A stretch of DNA of 64,000 bases from Candidatus Latescibacterota bacterium (GTDB lineage: Bacteria; Latescibacterota; UBA2968; GCA-2709665). The notes beneath the pieces are model-generated. The model was not told where the DNA came from and did not search any database. It saw only the letters and a list, made by a program, of their open reading frames with translations. The stretch covers positions 4,929-68,928 of the forward strand of contig JAAXHE010000238.1 of assembly GCA_012271065.1 (NCBI GenBank). The letters are read 5' to 3'. Within the stretch, counting starts at the first letter, position 1, and the number at the start of each line of letters is the position of its first letter. Below are positions 7,912 through 17,583 of this stretch, piece after piece. The position numbers and the translations under genes were made by a program.

Positions 7912-10900
7912 ATGACCGGAACATCCGCAAATGACGCGTACCTGAGCCTGCTAGGCAGGCTGAACGCGCTTCGGAAAAGGCAGGTTGCCGCCCGCAGCCT
8001 TTACGGCGCGGGTCTGGCTCTTTGCACGGCATTGACCTGCTTTGTCGTTCTGCTGATCCTGGAAACCGTCCTGTATCTTTCGCCGGCGGTCAAGGTGGCT
8101 GTCGAGGCATCCGCCGCGCTTGTTGTGGCCGGGCTTGGGGTATTGTACTGTCTTCGCCCTCTATACCTTCCGCCCTCCCCGGAAGCCGTCGCATTGCAGG
8201 TCGAACACGCGTTCGGTGGCCTTCAGCAGCGCCTGATCAGCGCATTACAGCTCAGGGGCACCGACAAAGACGCCGACTATTCGTCTCCCATGGTCGATGC
8301 CGCGGTGATTCAGGCGGATGAGGCGCTGGCGAAGCTGAACCTGGAACCCCTGGTCGCCCGGACCCAGCCCCTGCGGATGGCTGCCGTCTGCGGTTCGCTG
8401 GGCCTGGTCATTCTCGTGGCTTTCGCCATTCTGCCCGGACCGCTTACCGCGGCCGCAGGCCGGCTTGCCCGACCGGCGACGGCCTTCGTCCGTCCGCCCG
8501 AGACGTTTATTTCCCTGCATCCCGGAAGCGCCGAAATCATCGCGGGGGAACCCCTTGCGATAACGGCGACCGTGACCGGCGTCGTACCTCTGCAGGCTCA
8601 CCTCCTGTTGCGGGAAGACGATGCGTGGGCGTCCCTTGAACTCTCGGTCCGCAACGGGAGGATCGCGCACGTGATACCCGCCGTGACGCGGTCGTTCCAG
8701 TACCGTCTTCGCGCGAACGATGCGGCAACCCCTGTTTACAAGGTCACCGCGAAGCCCCGGCCAATGGCAATGAAGATTCGCCACGACAATCGTTATCCGG
8801 CGTATACGGGGCTGGTCGAAGTCCGTGACGTCGATGGCGGCGACATTGTAGCGATCGCCGGAACGTCGACCGCACTTCGTGTCCAATCCAGCCTACCGTT
8901 GAGCGGGGCAGAAATCGTCTTCGACGACAGTATCGCTTCAACTGCGCAGATCGAAGGACGTTTCGCTCTATTCAATCTGACCGTCAGACAGAATCGACGA
9001 TATACAATCGCTTTGCTTGATACGCACGATATCGCCAACGCGAATCCGGTAGAATACCGCGTGGTTGCCCTTCAGGACCATCCGCCTGAAATACGCCTGC
9101 TCCGACCGGGTAAAGACACCGAACTGGGGGAAGATATGCGGGTTCCTCTGTTCGTGGAAGCCCGTGACGACTTCGGCGTTTCAAGAATCGAAATCCGATA
9201 CCGCGTGAACGATTTCGAGACCGAGGAGATCCTGCCCTTTCCCATGGACAACCCGGGCGCGGGAGAACTCACCCGGACCTATGTGTGGGATCTCTCCGGC
9301 CTGGACCTGCTGCCGGGCGATCGGGTCGTCTTCAGGCTGCGCGCGTATGACGGCAATACGGTATCCGGTCCAGGCATAACGGAAACACCGGCCTTCACCA
9401 TCCGCTTTCCGTCTCTGCTGGAAATCCACCGGCAGACGCAACAGGCTCACGAAGAGGGTCTGGAACGGATGACTGCCATCCGGGAAGAGGGTGAGGCGGT
9501 GCGGGAACGTCTTGAGGAGATCGCGCAACGGCTGTTGAAGGAAAGACAGATGCAATGGCAGCACGGCAAGGAGCTTGAAACCGCAATCGATGACCAGGCC
9601 GCCGCCTCGGAAAAGCTTGAAAGCGTGAGCAAGAAACTCGAAGAAACGCTCGGCAGGCTCCGGCAGAGCGGACTTCTTGGGGACGAAACCCTACAAAAAC
9701 TGAATCAGATTCAGGGACTGCTCTCCGAAATCGAAACGCCACGGTTGAAACAAGCCATGGAGGAACTTCGCGGCGCAATGCAGCGCGTCGATTCCAAAGC
9801 CGTGGAGAAGGCCCTGAAGGCGTTTCGCGGCGAACAGGAAGGATTTCAAGAGTCGCTGGAACGGACGATTGCCCTGCTGCGGCAACTGCGCACGGAACAG
9901 GCCCTGGATGCGTTGGCTCAGACCCTGGAAGCGCTGTCCCGTGAGCAGCGTCGCTTGGCTGATAACCTCGGCGATCAGCGGGTCCCATCGTCCGTGGCGG
10001 GACAGCAGGACGCGATCGCAAAGCGGACCGGTTCGTTTGAGGACGAGCTTGCGGAGGCTGCCGAAGAAATTCGGGAATTCCCGGAAGCGGCGAACGAACT
10101 CGAAGGTCTGGCGGAACGGTTTGAAGCGCAGCGCATCCCCGAACGCATGCGGGGCGTCAGTCGCAACCTGCGCGGCGGTGCAGAAAGGTTGGCCCGAATC
10201 GGCGGCGCCCGGATAGCCGGAGACCTCGAAGGGTTCGCAAAGGAACTCCACGAGGCCAGGCAGGCATTCGTCAACAGCCGGAAAGAAGCGCTGCTGCGCC
10301 ATCTCAACAAGATGACGCACAACCTGCTGGGACTCTCAGTCGCGCAGGAACAGACCGCGCGCAAGGCCGGAGGAATTTCCCGGGAAAGCGATCCGGCGCC
10401 CCTGGCGATCAAGCAGGCCCGTATACTGGCGGGCGCGACGCGCCTGGCGAACCACTTGATGGAAGCCGCCCACCGGTCCTATTTTGTGACGCCTGAAACC
10501 GGCGCCGCGCTGGGTCGGGCGCTCATCAAGGTCCGTGAGACCGCAGGGCACTTCCAGGCCGGGTCCGGTTCCCAAGCGGCAGCTTCCGGCAAGGACGCGA
10601 TGGGCGCGCTGAACGAAGCCGCAATGGCGCTCCGCAGGGTGACCAGGGACATCGCTGCTGCCGGTTCCTCGGTGGGTCTGGAAGAAATGCTACAGCGCAT
10701 GCAGGAGCTGGCAGACCAGCAATCCGGCCTTAACGCACAGAGTGAATCCACGCTCAACCCGGGGCGCGAGCCGTCGGGAGATCAGGGTTTGCAGATGAGC
10801 CTCGCCCAGATGGCGGCCCGTCAGAGGGCCATCCAGGAGGCGTTGCGGGAAATCCGCCGGCAGATGGGCAGCCGGCGACATGCGCTGCTCGGCGATCTGG

Positions 10901-11247
10901 ATCACATCGCGTCCGAGATGGAGGCCGTGATCCAGGAGATGAAGAGCCGCCGCGCAGGAAGACCGACGCTTGAACGGCAGCGCAGAATTCTCGCGCGCCT
11001 GCTCGATGCGCAGCGCTCGATTCGCGAACGCGGCCGAAGCAACGATCGGCGCGCACGGCGAGGTTCCGACCTCGCGTACCAGGGTCCCGGCTCGTTGCCG
11101 CCAAATCTGGGCGAAGCGGACAACCCGCTTCGAAGGCGACTCCGGGATGCGCTCGATGCGGGTTTCGCCGCTGAATACCAGCGACTCATCCGCAGCTACT
11201 TCGAGTCTTTAATGGAGGACGCGCTGAAAAGCGAAGATTCCCGATGA
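7912..11247 (+). CDS. DUF4175 family large membrane/coiled-coil protein
   Basis: 1111 residues. Two hydrophobic helices near the N-terminus (about 27-50 and 62-80) and one around residue 160-180 anchor it in the inner membrane. The middle (about 200-500) is beta-rich and Ig-like in composition. The remainder (about 500-1111) is long charged helix with strong coiled-coil character (repeated ERLEEI, RLAR and LEGLAERFEAQR stretches). This architecture is that of DUF4175, a family of unknown function found beside MoxR and DUF58. Its stop overlaps the next ATG by four bases (11244-11247), which implies translational coupling with the TPR gene. Confidence 0.85.
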   Translation: MTGTSANDAYLSLLGRLNALRKRQVAARSLYGAGLALCTALTCFVVLLILETVLYLSPAVKVAVEASAALVVAGLGVLYCLRPLYLPPSPEAVALQVEHAFGGLQQRLISALQLRGTDKDADYSSPMVDAAVIQADEALAKLNLEPLVARTQPLRMAAVCGSLGLVILVAFAILPGPLTAAAGRLARPATAFVRPPETFISLHPGSAEIIAGEPLAITATVTGVVPLQAHLLLREDDAWASLELSVRNGRIAHVIPAVTRSFQYRLRANDAATPVYKVTAKPRPMAMKIRHDNRYPAYTGLVEVRDVDGGDIVAIAGTSTALRVQSSLPLSGAEIVFDDSIASTAQIEGRFALFNLTVRQNRRYTIALLDTHDIANANPVEYRVVALQDHPPEIRLLRPGKDTELGEDMRVPLFVEARDDFGVSRIEIRYRVNDFETEEILPFPMDNPGAGELTRTYVWDLSGLDLLPGDRVVFRLRAYDGNTVSGPGITETPAFTIRFPSLLEIHRQTQQAHEEGLERMTAIREEGEAVRERLEEIAQRLLKERQMQWQHGKELETAIDDQAAASEKLESVSKKLEETLGRLRQSGLLGDETLQKLNQIQGLLSEIETPRLKQAMEELRGAMQRVDSKAVEKALKAFRGEQEGFQESLERTIALLRQLRTEQALDALAQTLEALSREQRRLADNLGDQRVPSSVAGQQDAIAKRTGSFEDELAEAAEEIREFPEAANELEGLAERFEAQRIPERMRGVSRNLRGGAERLARIGGARIAGDLEGFAKELHEARQAFVNSRKEALLRHLNKMTHNLLGLSVAQEQTARKAGGISRESDPAPLAIKQARILAGATRLANHLMEAAHRSYFVTPETGAALGRALIKVRETAGHFQAGSGSQAAASGKDAMGALNEAAMALRRVTRDIAAAGSSVGLEEMLQRMQELADQQSGLNAQSESTLNPGREPSGDQGLQMSLAQMAARQRAIQEALREIRRQMGSRRHALLGDLDHIASEMEAVIQEMKSRRAGRPTLERQRRILARLLDAQRSIRERGRSNDRRARRGSDLAYQGPGSLPPNLGEADNPLRRRLRDALDAGFAAEYQRLIRSYFESLMEDALKSEDSR

Positions 11248-13070
11248 AGATTTGGACACCGTCAAATGCCGTCCCTGTACTTGCGGCGCTTCTGTTGTCC
11301 GCTCCGGTGGATCTGCCCGCCGCCACTGCCCGGGAAACCCTCAGACAGGCCAACGCAAAGGAAGCCTCCGGCGACCTGAGAGAAGCGTTGCGTCTCTATA
11401 GGAAACTCCTGAGAAGGTATCCTTACCGCACGGACATCCTCCTTCGCATAGAATCGGTTCTTTCCCGTACCGGGCGCCGCAGCGAAGCCGTTCGCCTCCT
11501 GGAGGCCCACCTTCAAAAGAGGCCGAAGGACACGACGGTCCGCCTCCGGCTGGCGGACGTACAGTCGGAAACGGGCAACCTGAAGGCGGCAATTGTACAC
11601 TGGAACCGTATCGTCGCAGGTGCTGTTGATGCGGGAACGATTGAGCGTGTCGCGCGCAACTTCCTGAAATACAACCTCCCGTCGCGGGCGCTTTCTGTTT
11701 GCAGGCGGGGACGCGACATCCTGAAAAACCCGCGCCTGTTCGCCGGAGAAATGGCTGAAATTGCCGAACGGCTCGCGCGATATCCTGACGCCGTCGCCGA
11801 GTACCTCGTCTTCGTTCGCCAACAGCCCCAATCAGTGGGGCAGGTCGAAACGCGCTTCAGGCACTACGCACGGGAGGGCGACCAGCAGGACCGGATTCTC
11901 GCCACGCTCGGCCAGGAGGTCCGAACGCATCCCGCCGACGAGATTGCCCTGCGCCTGTTCACGGAGTACGCCATGGCGGCAGGTCTTGAGGGACCGGCGC
12001 TACGGGTCTGTGCGACGATTCCACGCATCGGTCCGCTTCAGGTGACGCACCTGTTACGCCTCGCCCGTCACGCCTTCGAGGCCGGCCGGTTCGCCACGGC
12101 GGCCGATGCCTATCGCCTGGTTCTGGCCGGCTCCAGCGCCATCGCCCGACAACCGGAAGCGCTACTGGGCCTGGGGAGGGCGAGCGAAGGACTGTCGCAG
12201 GTCGACACGGCCGCGTCCCTTTTCCGGAGCCTGGTCGACAGATTTCCCCGAACGCTCTACGCCCATGAGGCCGGTTTTCGGCTGGGTCGACTCCTGCGCC
12301 GGGTCTATCGCGATACCTCGGCCGCGCTGGACGCGTTCCGCTCGGTCGCCGGAGCGAAGAGGCGTACTTCCTGGCGTTACCACGCGCTGTTCGAGATCGC
12401 GGATATGTTGATCGTCTCGGACCGGCTTGCGGAAGCCCGGTCGGTTTACGCCCGCGTCGTCCGTGAACAACGGGGCAGGGAAGACGCCTCGCAGGCTCGT
12501 TTCGGTATCGCCGAATGCCATTTCCTGTCCGGCGACATCGACGCCGCCCGCGGTGTCATCGACAGCCTGCTGTCGGGCTCGTCGGATCGATTCGCGTTCA
12601 ACGACGCGCTGCGGCTCTCGGTCCTGCTCGAGTACGCGGACGAAGAAGACGACGGGGTGCTGCGGTCTTTTGCGGCGGCGTCCAGGCTCGTTCGCCGGCA
12701 GCAAACGGACGCGGCCCTGGCCGCGTTCCGGACGTTTACGAAAACCCATCCGAATTCGAGGCTTATGGATCGCGCGCTGGCCAGTCAAATCGCCCTTCTG
12801 GACACGCTCGGCAGGTACAACGAAGCCATTCAAACGTCCCGGCAAATGCTTGAAAGCGTCCCATGGAGCCCGCTGTGCCCCGGCGCAATGGTGACCGTGG
12901 GCAGGATCTACGACCGGAAACTCGGACAATACATGGACGCGTTGAAAACGTACGAATCCGTTCTTTCAGCATATCCGCACAGCTTTGAGGCCGCGGAGGC
13001 CCGGGAAAAGGTTCGAACGCTTCGACAGAAAATCAAGACCCTCGAAGCCGTCCCCAGGGAGCCCGGATAA
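11244..13070 (+). CDS. Exported TPR-repeat protein
   Basis: 608 residues. The first about 28 form a signal peptide (hydrophobic VPVLAALLLSAPV, cut near AATA). The rest consists of degenerate tetratricopeptide repeats; clear ones include ASGDLREALRLYRKLLRRYPYRTDILLRI early on and YMDALKTYESVLSAYPHSFEA near the end. It is probably a periplasmic scaffold. It begins inside the stop of the DUF4175 gene and is followed with no gap by the next gene (stop 13068-13070, GTG 13071), so three consecutive genes are translationally coupled. The product likely works with the DUF4175/MoxR block; no enzymatic domain is visible. Confidence 0.8.
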   Translation: MKIWTPSNAVPVLAALLLSAPVDLPAATARETLRQANAKEASGDLREALRLYRKLLRRYPYRTDILLRIESVLSRTGRRSEAVRLLEAHLQKRPKDTTVRLRLADVQSETGNLKAAIVHWNRIVAGAVDAGTIERVARNFLKYNLPSRALSVCRRGRDILKNPRLFAGEMAEIAERLARYPDAVAEYLVFVRQQPQSVGQVETRFRHYAREGDQQDRILATLGQEVRTHPADEIALRLFTEYAMAAGLEGPALRVCATIPRIGPLQVTHLLRLARHAFEAGRFATAADAYRLVLAGSSAIARQPEALLGLGRASEGLSQVDTAASLFRSLVDRFPRTLYAHEAGFRLGRLLRRVYRDTSAALDAFRSVAGAKRRTSWRYHALFEIADMLIVSDRLAEARSVYARVVREQRGREDASQARFGIAECHFLSGDIDAARGVIDSLLSGSSDRFAFNDALRLSVLLEYADEEDDGVLRSFAAASRLVRRQQTDAALAAFRTFTKTHPNSRLMDRALASQIALLDTLGRYNEAIQTSRQMLESVPWSPLCPGAMVTVGRIYDRKLGQYMDALKTYESVLSAYPHSFEAAEAREKVRTLRQKIKTLEAVPREPG

Positions 13071-14429
13071 GTGACCGTCCACGACCGCAGATTCTCCAGG
13101 ATATCCGTCGCGGGTCTGCGCGGGGCGCTGAATCTCGATCGCGCTCCGCGCGCGACACCCGGCCATCTTCTCAGGGTCATGGCGGTGAGTCTGTGCCTGT
13201 TCGGCGCCTCTTCGAATGCGGCCGCCGACAAACTGCTCATCCCCATGGATCCCGGGCAGGCGAATCATCTCAAGGCCTACGGGCTCGCCTTCTGGGCGCT
13301 GCAGCATAGCATAGACGTGGAGTGGCTGCTCAACTACCGCGGCGGCGCCTTTATGATGGATTACCTGGAATCGGCGGCCGGGGAGGCGCGTCTGCGCGAC
13401 GTCGATTTCGAGCGTATCGCCGGAGCCGATGCCGTTCGAATCTATTCGGAAATCGAACAGGGAAACATGAATACCGTTCGGCTGGAGAAGGCGCCGAAAA
13501 TCGCCGTCTATTCTCCGCCCAGCAAACAACCCTGGGACGACGCGGTCACACTGGCACTGTCCTACGCCGAAATTCCGTACGACATTCTCTGGGACGAGGA
13601 GGTCCTGGCAGGGAAGCTCTCCGAGTACGACTGGCTGCATCTGCACCACGAGGATTTCACCGGTCAGTACGGGAAATTCTACCGCAGCCACGGCCATGAA
13701 CTCTGGTATCGACGTCAGCAGACCGAGTTTGAAAGCCTCGCCAGGCGCCTCGGTTTCAGAAAGGTCTCCGTGGAAAAAGGCGCCGTTGCCCGGGCGATCC
13801 TGGAATACATCTCCGAAGGCGGTTTCGTATTTGCCATGTGTTCCGCCACGGACACCTTCGACATTGCCCTGGCCGCGGCAGGCGTGGACATTGTGGATAC
13901 CGTGTACGACGGGGACCCGCCCCAACCCGACGCGCAGGCCAGGTTGGATTTTTCAAGGACGATCGCCTTCGAGAACTTTTCTCTGGTCACGGACCCCATG
14001 GAATATGAACACGCCGACATCGACGTCTCGCCCGCCACCGGGGCGCGGTTCCGCGGACCCGACGCAGATGCATTCACGCTGTTTGAGTTCTCGGCCAAAT
14101 TCGATCCGGTGCCCGCCATGCTCACCCAGAACCACGTGCCCGTCGTCCGGGGATTTCTGGGTCAGACCACGGCGTTTCGTAAGAGTCGAATCAAAAAGTC
14201 CGTCACCATCATGGGCGAAGTCAGCGGTACGGAGCAGGTCAAATACATCCACGGAAACGTCGGCCGGGGCACGTTTACCTTTTATGCCGGACACGACCCG
14301 GAAGACTATCGCCACTTCGTGGGAGACCCGCCCACGCAACTCGCGCTGCGCAGAAACTCGCCCGGATATCGTCTCATCCTGAACAACATCCTGTTCCCGG
14401 CAGCCAAAAAACAGAAACGCAAGACCTGA
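13071..14429 (+). CDS. Exported protein of the family often labelled asparagine synthetase B
   Basis: 452 residues from GTG 13071, directly abutting the previous stop; an internal ATG at 13179 (MAVSLCLFGASSNAAA) starts a good signal peptide and may be the true start, giving 416 residues. The mature part begins DKLLIPMDPGQANHLKAYG and contains LLNYRGGAF, SPPSKQPWDDAVTLAL, YDWLHLHHEDFTGQYGKFYR and FAMCSATDTFDIALA. These are hallmarks of a conserved FCB family that databases often call asparagine synthetase B. I see no amidotransferase or synthetase motifs, and the protein looks exported, so that name is probably wrong. Always found beside DUF4159/DUF4175/MoxR genes as here; function unknown. 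Confidence 0.75.
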   Translation: MTVHDRRFSRISVAGLRGALNLDRAPRATPGHLLRVMAVSLCLFGASSNAAADKLLIPMDPGQANHLKAYGLAFWALQHSIDVEWLLNYRGGAFMMDYLESAAGEARLRDVDFERIAGADAVRIYSEIEQGNMNTVRLEKAPKIAVYSPPSKQPWDDAVTLALSYAEIPYDILWDEEVLAGKLSEYDWLHLHHEDFTGQYGKFYRSHGHELWYRRQQTEFESLARRLGFRKVSVEKGAVARAILEYISEGGFVFAMCSATDTFDIALAAAGVDIVDTVYDGDPPQPDAQARLDFSRTIAFENFSLVTDPMEYEHADIDVSPATGARFRGPDADAFTLFEFSAKFDPVPAMLTQNHVPVVRGFLGQTTAFRKSRIKKSVTIMGEVSGTEQVKYIHGNVGRGTFTFYAGHDPEDYRHFVGDPPTQLALRRNSPGYRLILNNILFPAAKKQKRKT

Positions 14430-14511
14430 CCGCGATCCCCCCGGCCGACGTCCGGCATCCGGGAGATTCGACGGAAACGGTTACGACCACCCCGCGAAGG
14501 ATAGCCCGACC

Positions 14512-15507
14512 ATGCCCGAACAACCCCCAGGCGACCTCGAAGCCGTCGAGAGACTGAAAGCCGCCCACACCCGTATCAGGGACGAAATCGGCAAGATTAT
14601 CGTGGGCCAGAACAAGATCGTGGACCAGTTGCTCATCGCACTCCTGTGCGGCGGACACTGCCTGCTCGTCGGGGTTCCCGGACTCGCGAAAACGCTTCTC
14701 ATCAGCACGCTCGCCAGAGCGCTCAACCTCAGCTTCAGCCGCATCCAGTTCACGCCGGACCTGATGCCCTCGGATATCACCGGCACGGAAGTGCTCGAAG
14801 AAGACCAGCGTACGGGCCAGAAGTCCTTCCGCTTCGTAAAGGGTCCGCTCTTCGCGAACATCATTCTGGCGGACGAGGTCAACCGTACGCCGCCAAAAAC
14901 CCAGGCTGCCCTGCTGCAGGCCATGCAGGAGCACGAAGTTACCGCCGGCGGCGATACGTTTCGCCTGGAAGAACCCTTTTTTGTGCTTGCAACGCAGAAC
15001 CCGATCGAACAGGAAGGCACGTATCCGCTGCCTGAAGCACAGCTCGACCGGTTCATTTTCAACCTGTGGATCGACTATCCCACTGAAGAAGAGGAGAAAC
15101 AGATCGTTCGCACCACAACCAGCGCCTACGCGGCGGCAATAGAGCCGGTATTCGACGCGCAGGAAATCGTTGAACTGCAGCAGCTAATCCGAAAGGTCCC
15201 GGTGGCCGACTACGTGATCGACTATGCCGTGGGCCTCGCCCGCAGGACACGGCCCGGAGCCGACGGAGCGCCGGATTTCGTATCACGCATGGTCAACTGG
15301 GGCGCGGGCCCCCGCGCTTCTCAGTTCCTCGTTCTGGGCGCCAAGGCCCGTGCCATCCTCGAGGGACGGTACGCCGTCGCGGTTGATGACGTCAAGTTTG
15401 TCGGCGTTCCGGTGCTTCGCCATCGTATCGTCACCAGCTTCAACGCCGAGGCGGAGGGGGTCACGCCGCTTGAACTCGTGCAACGTCTTCTGGAAGACAC
15501 CGCCTGA
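14512..15507 (+). CDS. MoxR family AAA+ ATPase
   Basis: 331 residues, standard MoxR length. Walker A GVPGLAKT spans 54-61, Walker B ILADEVNR has D121 and E122, and sensor 1 lies in ATQNPIEQEGTYPLPEAQLDRF (about 161-182). MoxR ATPases act as chaperones that load metals or mature partner proteins, usually with a VWA/DUF58 protein encoded next door; that partner follows 20 bases downstream. ATG start at 14512. Confidence 0.95.
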   Translation: MPEQPPGDLEAVERLKAAHTRIRDEIGKIIVGQNKIVDQLLIALLCGGHCLLVGVPGLAKTLLISTLARALNLSFSRIQFTPDLMPSDITGTEVLEEDQRTGQKSFRFVKGPLFANIILADEVNRTPPKTQAALLQAMQEHEVTAGGDTFRLEEPFFVLATQNPIEQEGTYPLPEAQLDRFIFNLWIDYPTEEEEKQIVRTTTSAYAAAIEPVFDAQEIVELQQLIRKVPVADYVIDYAVGLARRTRPGADGAPDFVSRMVNWGAGPRASQFLVLGAKARAILEGRYAVAVDDVKFVGVPVLRHRIVTSFNAEAEGVTPLELVQRLLEDTA

Positions 15508-15527
15508 TCTCTCAATTCCCAGCGCCG

Positions 15528-16424
15528 ATGCCCGATTTCCGCACCTATCTCCAGCCCGAAGTCGTCGCCCGCCTGTCCGGCCTCGACCTGGTAGCCCGCC
15601 TCGTGGTCGAGGGTTTCATTACGGGGCTGCACCAGAGTCCGTACCACGGATTCTCGGTCGAGTTTTCCGAATATCGTCAGTACATACCCGGTGATCCGCC
15701 GCGCAACGTCGACTGGAAGGTCTACGGCAAGACCGACAGGCTCTACGTAAAGCAATACGAAGAAGAAACCAATCTCAAGGCCTACATCCTGCTGGACGCC
15801 AGCGCGTCGATGGCCTATGGCTCGAATTCCGTCACCAAGTTCCAGTACGCCACGTATACCGCTGCCGCCCTGTCGTACCTGATGCTGCGTCAGCGCGACG
15901 CCGTCGGCCTGGTATCCTTCGATCGGGGCATCCGATCCTACCTGCCGCCCAGATCCGCGGGGACCCATCTTCACGCCCTGCTCGAAACGCTGCAGAACAC
16001 CAACCCCGAGGGTGAAGACACCGACCTGGCAGCAACCTTCCACAGCCTTGCCGAACGCATCGTGCGGCGGGGCCTCATCGTGGTTCTGTCCGATCTGATG
16101 GACGATCCCCGTTCGCTGATTTCCGGCCTGAAACACTTCCGCCACCGAAAGCACGAAGTCATCGTCTTCCACATCCTGGACCCGAGGGAACGCGACCTCG
16201 ATTTCGGTCGCGAGACCCGATTCGTGGATCTCGAAACCGGCTCCGCCGTCACCACCGAACCCTGGCACGTCGCCTCCGATTACAGTGACCGGATGGACGC
16301 CCTTGCCGGGCGATTCGGCCGCGAATGCCGCGAGAGTCTCATCGACTACGTCATGCTGGACACCGCGAGCCCTTTCGATACGGTGCTGTTCAACTATCTC
16401 GCCAGGCGCAAACGCCTGATGTGA
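15528..16424 (+). CDS. DUF58 domain protein (MoxR partner)
   Basis: 298 residues. The family signature YIPGDPPRNVDWKVYGKTD is near residue 50-70. It is followed by a VWA-like metal-adhesion fold with ILLDASASMAYGS (the DxSxS MIDAS motif, about residues 86-98) and LIVVLSDLMDD. No transmembrane segments are seen, unlike some longer DUF58 proteins. Such proteins are thought to be adaptor partners of MoxR ATPases. Closes the block that began at 7139; the next gene is 48 bases away with its own strong ribosome site. Confidence 0.92.
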   Translation: MPDFRTYLQPEVVARLSGLDLVARLVVEGFITGLHQSPYHGFSVEFSEYRQYIPGDPPRNVDWKVYGKTDRLYVKQYEEETNLKAYILLDASASMAYGSNSVTKFQYATYTAAALSYLMLRQRDAVGLVSFDRGIRSYLPPRSAGTHLHALLETLQNTNPEGEDTDLAATFHSLAERIVRRGLIVVLSDLMDDPRSLISGLKHFRHRKHEVIVFHILDPRERDLDFGRETRFVDLETGSAVTTEPWHVASDYSDRMDALAGRFGRECRESLIDYVMLDTASPFDTVLFNYLARRKRLM

Positions 16425-16471
16425 TGAAATACATCCACCTGTCTGCATAATCTATCACTCTAGAGGATCCC

Positions 16472-17512
16472 ATGGAACGCGTGCGGGTTGGCATCGTCGG
16501 CGCGGGCAAGATGGGGCGAACGCATATCGACGCCCTCAAGGACGTGACTCTGGGAGAAGCCGTTGCGGTGAACGACCCCGCCGATCTGCCCGAGGTCGGC
16601 CCCGGCCTCGCCGGCGAGTACGGTCTGGATTATGAGGAAAGTCTGGAATCTCTTGTTTCGAGAGACGATATCCACGCGGTTATCGTAACGACGCCCCACG
16701 CCCTTCACGCCGATCACGCCATTGCAGCGCTCGAAGCGGGCAAACATGTCCTCGTGGAGAAACCACTGGAAGTCACGCTGGAAAAGTGTGACGCCATCAT
16801 CCGGACCGCGGAACGCGCGGGCTGCAAACTCATGGTCGCGCAGAGCCACCGGTACTGGGAGGGCGGCGCCATATCCAAGCGTCTGCTGGACGACGGCGCG
16901 ATCGGCCGGCTGCTCATGTGCAGGGATACGCTCGCCACGCCCGGCTACCGCAAGCCCGATCCACGCCGGGCATGGTTCACGGACCTGGATCTCTACGGGC
17001 CGGGCGGTCTCATCGGTTGGGGCGTACACAACATCGACAGGCTGCGATGGTGGTTCGAAAGCGAGGCGGAATATGTCTTCGCGCGGTCCTATTCCCTGCG
17101 CACCGAGGTTCCCGGAGACGTCACTTCCAACATGCTCATGATTGGCTTTCGGAATGGCGGCAGCGCCCACCTCATCTACTCCGAAGCGCTTCCACCACCT
17201 GGCTGGAAGGGTTTCAGTTGCGCCGCCGAGCTCGTCGGAGAAAAGGGTTTGTTGGAGGTGGACCCCTACAATAAGGTCCGGGTTGTTCGCGATGGCGAGT
17301 CGGAGTGGGAGACGGTGTACGACCACGCGGCGGTGGAGGATCCCCGGCAGAAGGCGTTTGCCGATGAGGTGAGGGACTTTATCGCCTGCATCGTAAATGA
17401 CACACCGCCCCCGGTCAGCGGGGAAGACGGACGGGCAGCGGTCGAGATCGCCCTGGCTGCTTACCGATCGTCCAGTACAGGCGAGGCAATCAGACTGCCG
17501 CTCAGAGATTGA
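16472..17512 (+). CDS. Gfo/Idh/MocA family oxidoreductase
   Basis: 346 residues. A Rossmann dinucleotide site GIVGAGKMGRTH lies at about 7-18, VLVEKPLEVTLE carries the conserved EKP lysine near residue 97, and the C-terminal beta-sheet domain contains GGLIGWGVHNIDRLRWW. The family oxidises or epimerises sugars and inositols using NAD(P); the substrate is not deducible. The ATG at 16472 has AGAGG at about 16463-16467, a good ribosome site. The gene lies just left of the accessory island. Confidence 0.92.
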   Translation: MERVRVGIVGAGKMGRTHIDALKDVTLGEAVAVNDPADLPEVGPGLAGEYGLDYEESLESLVSRDDIHAVIVTTPHALHADHAIAALEAGKHVLVEKPLEVTLEKCDAIIRTAERAGCKLMVAQSHRYWEGGAISKRLLDDGAIGRLLMCRDTLATPGYRKPDPRRAWFTDLDLYGPGGLIGWGVHNIDRLRWWFESEAEYVFARSYSLRTEVPGDVTSNMLMIGFRNGGSAHLIYSEALPPPGWKGFSCAAELVGEKGLLEVDPYNKVRVVRDGESEWETVYDHAAVEDPRQKAFADEVRDFIACIVNDTPPPVSGEDGRAAVEIALAAYRSSSTGEAIRLPLRD

Positions 17513-17583
17513 CAACGATTTCAAGCTGTATCGATACCTGCTCGCAGGGCGTCGGAGTAACCCATAGGGAACAGAGCAACAGC

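Noticed and set aside
13071..14429. True asparagine synthetase
   Set aside because: No class II amidotransferase N-terminal Cys, no PP-loop; the sequence is instead a signal-peptide protein of a separate family.
14374..16448. Long open frames opposite MoxR and DUF58
   Set aside because: Shadows of GC-rich coding regions; no family motifs and no ribosome sites.
16460..16475. CTCTAGAGGATCCC before the Gfo/Idh gene resembles a cloning-vector polylinker
   Set aside because: The match ends after 14 bases and the flanks are ordinary chromosome with coding continuity. AGAGG serves as ribosome site, so chance is the simplest explanation.
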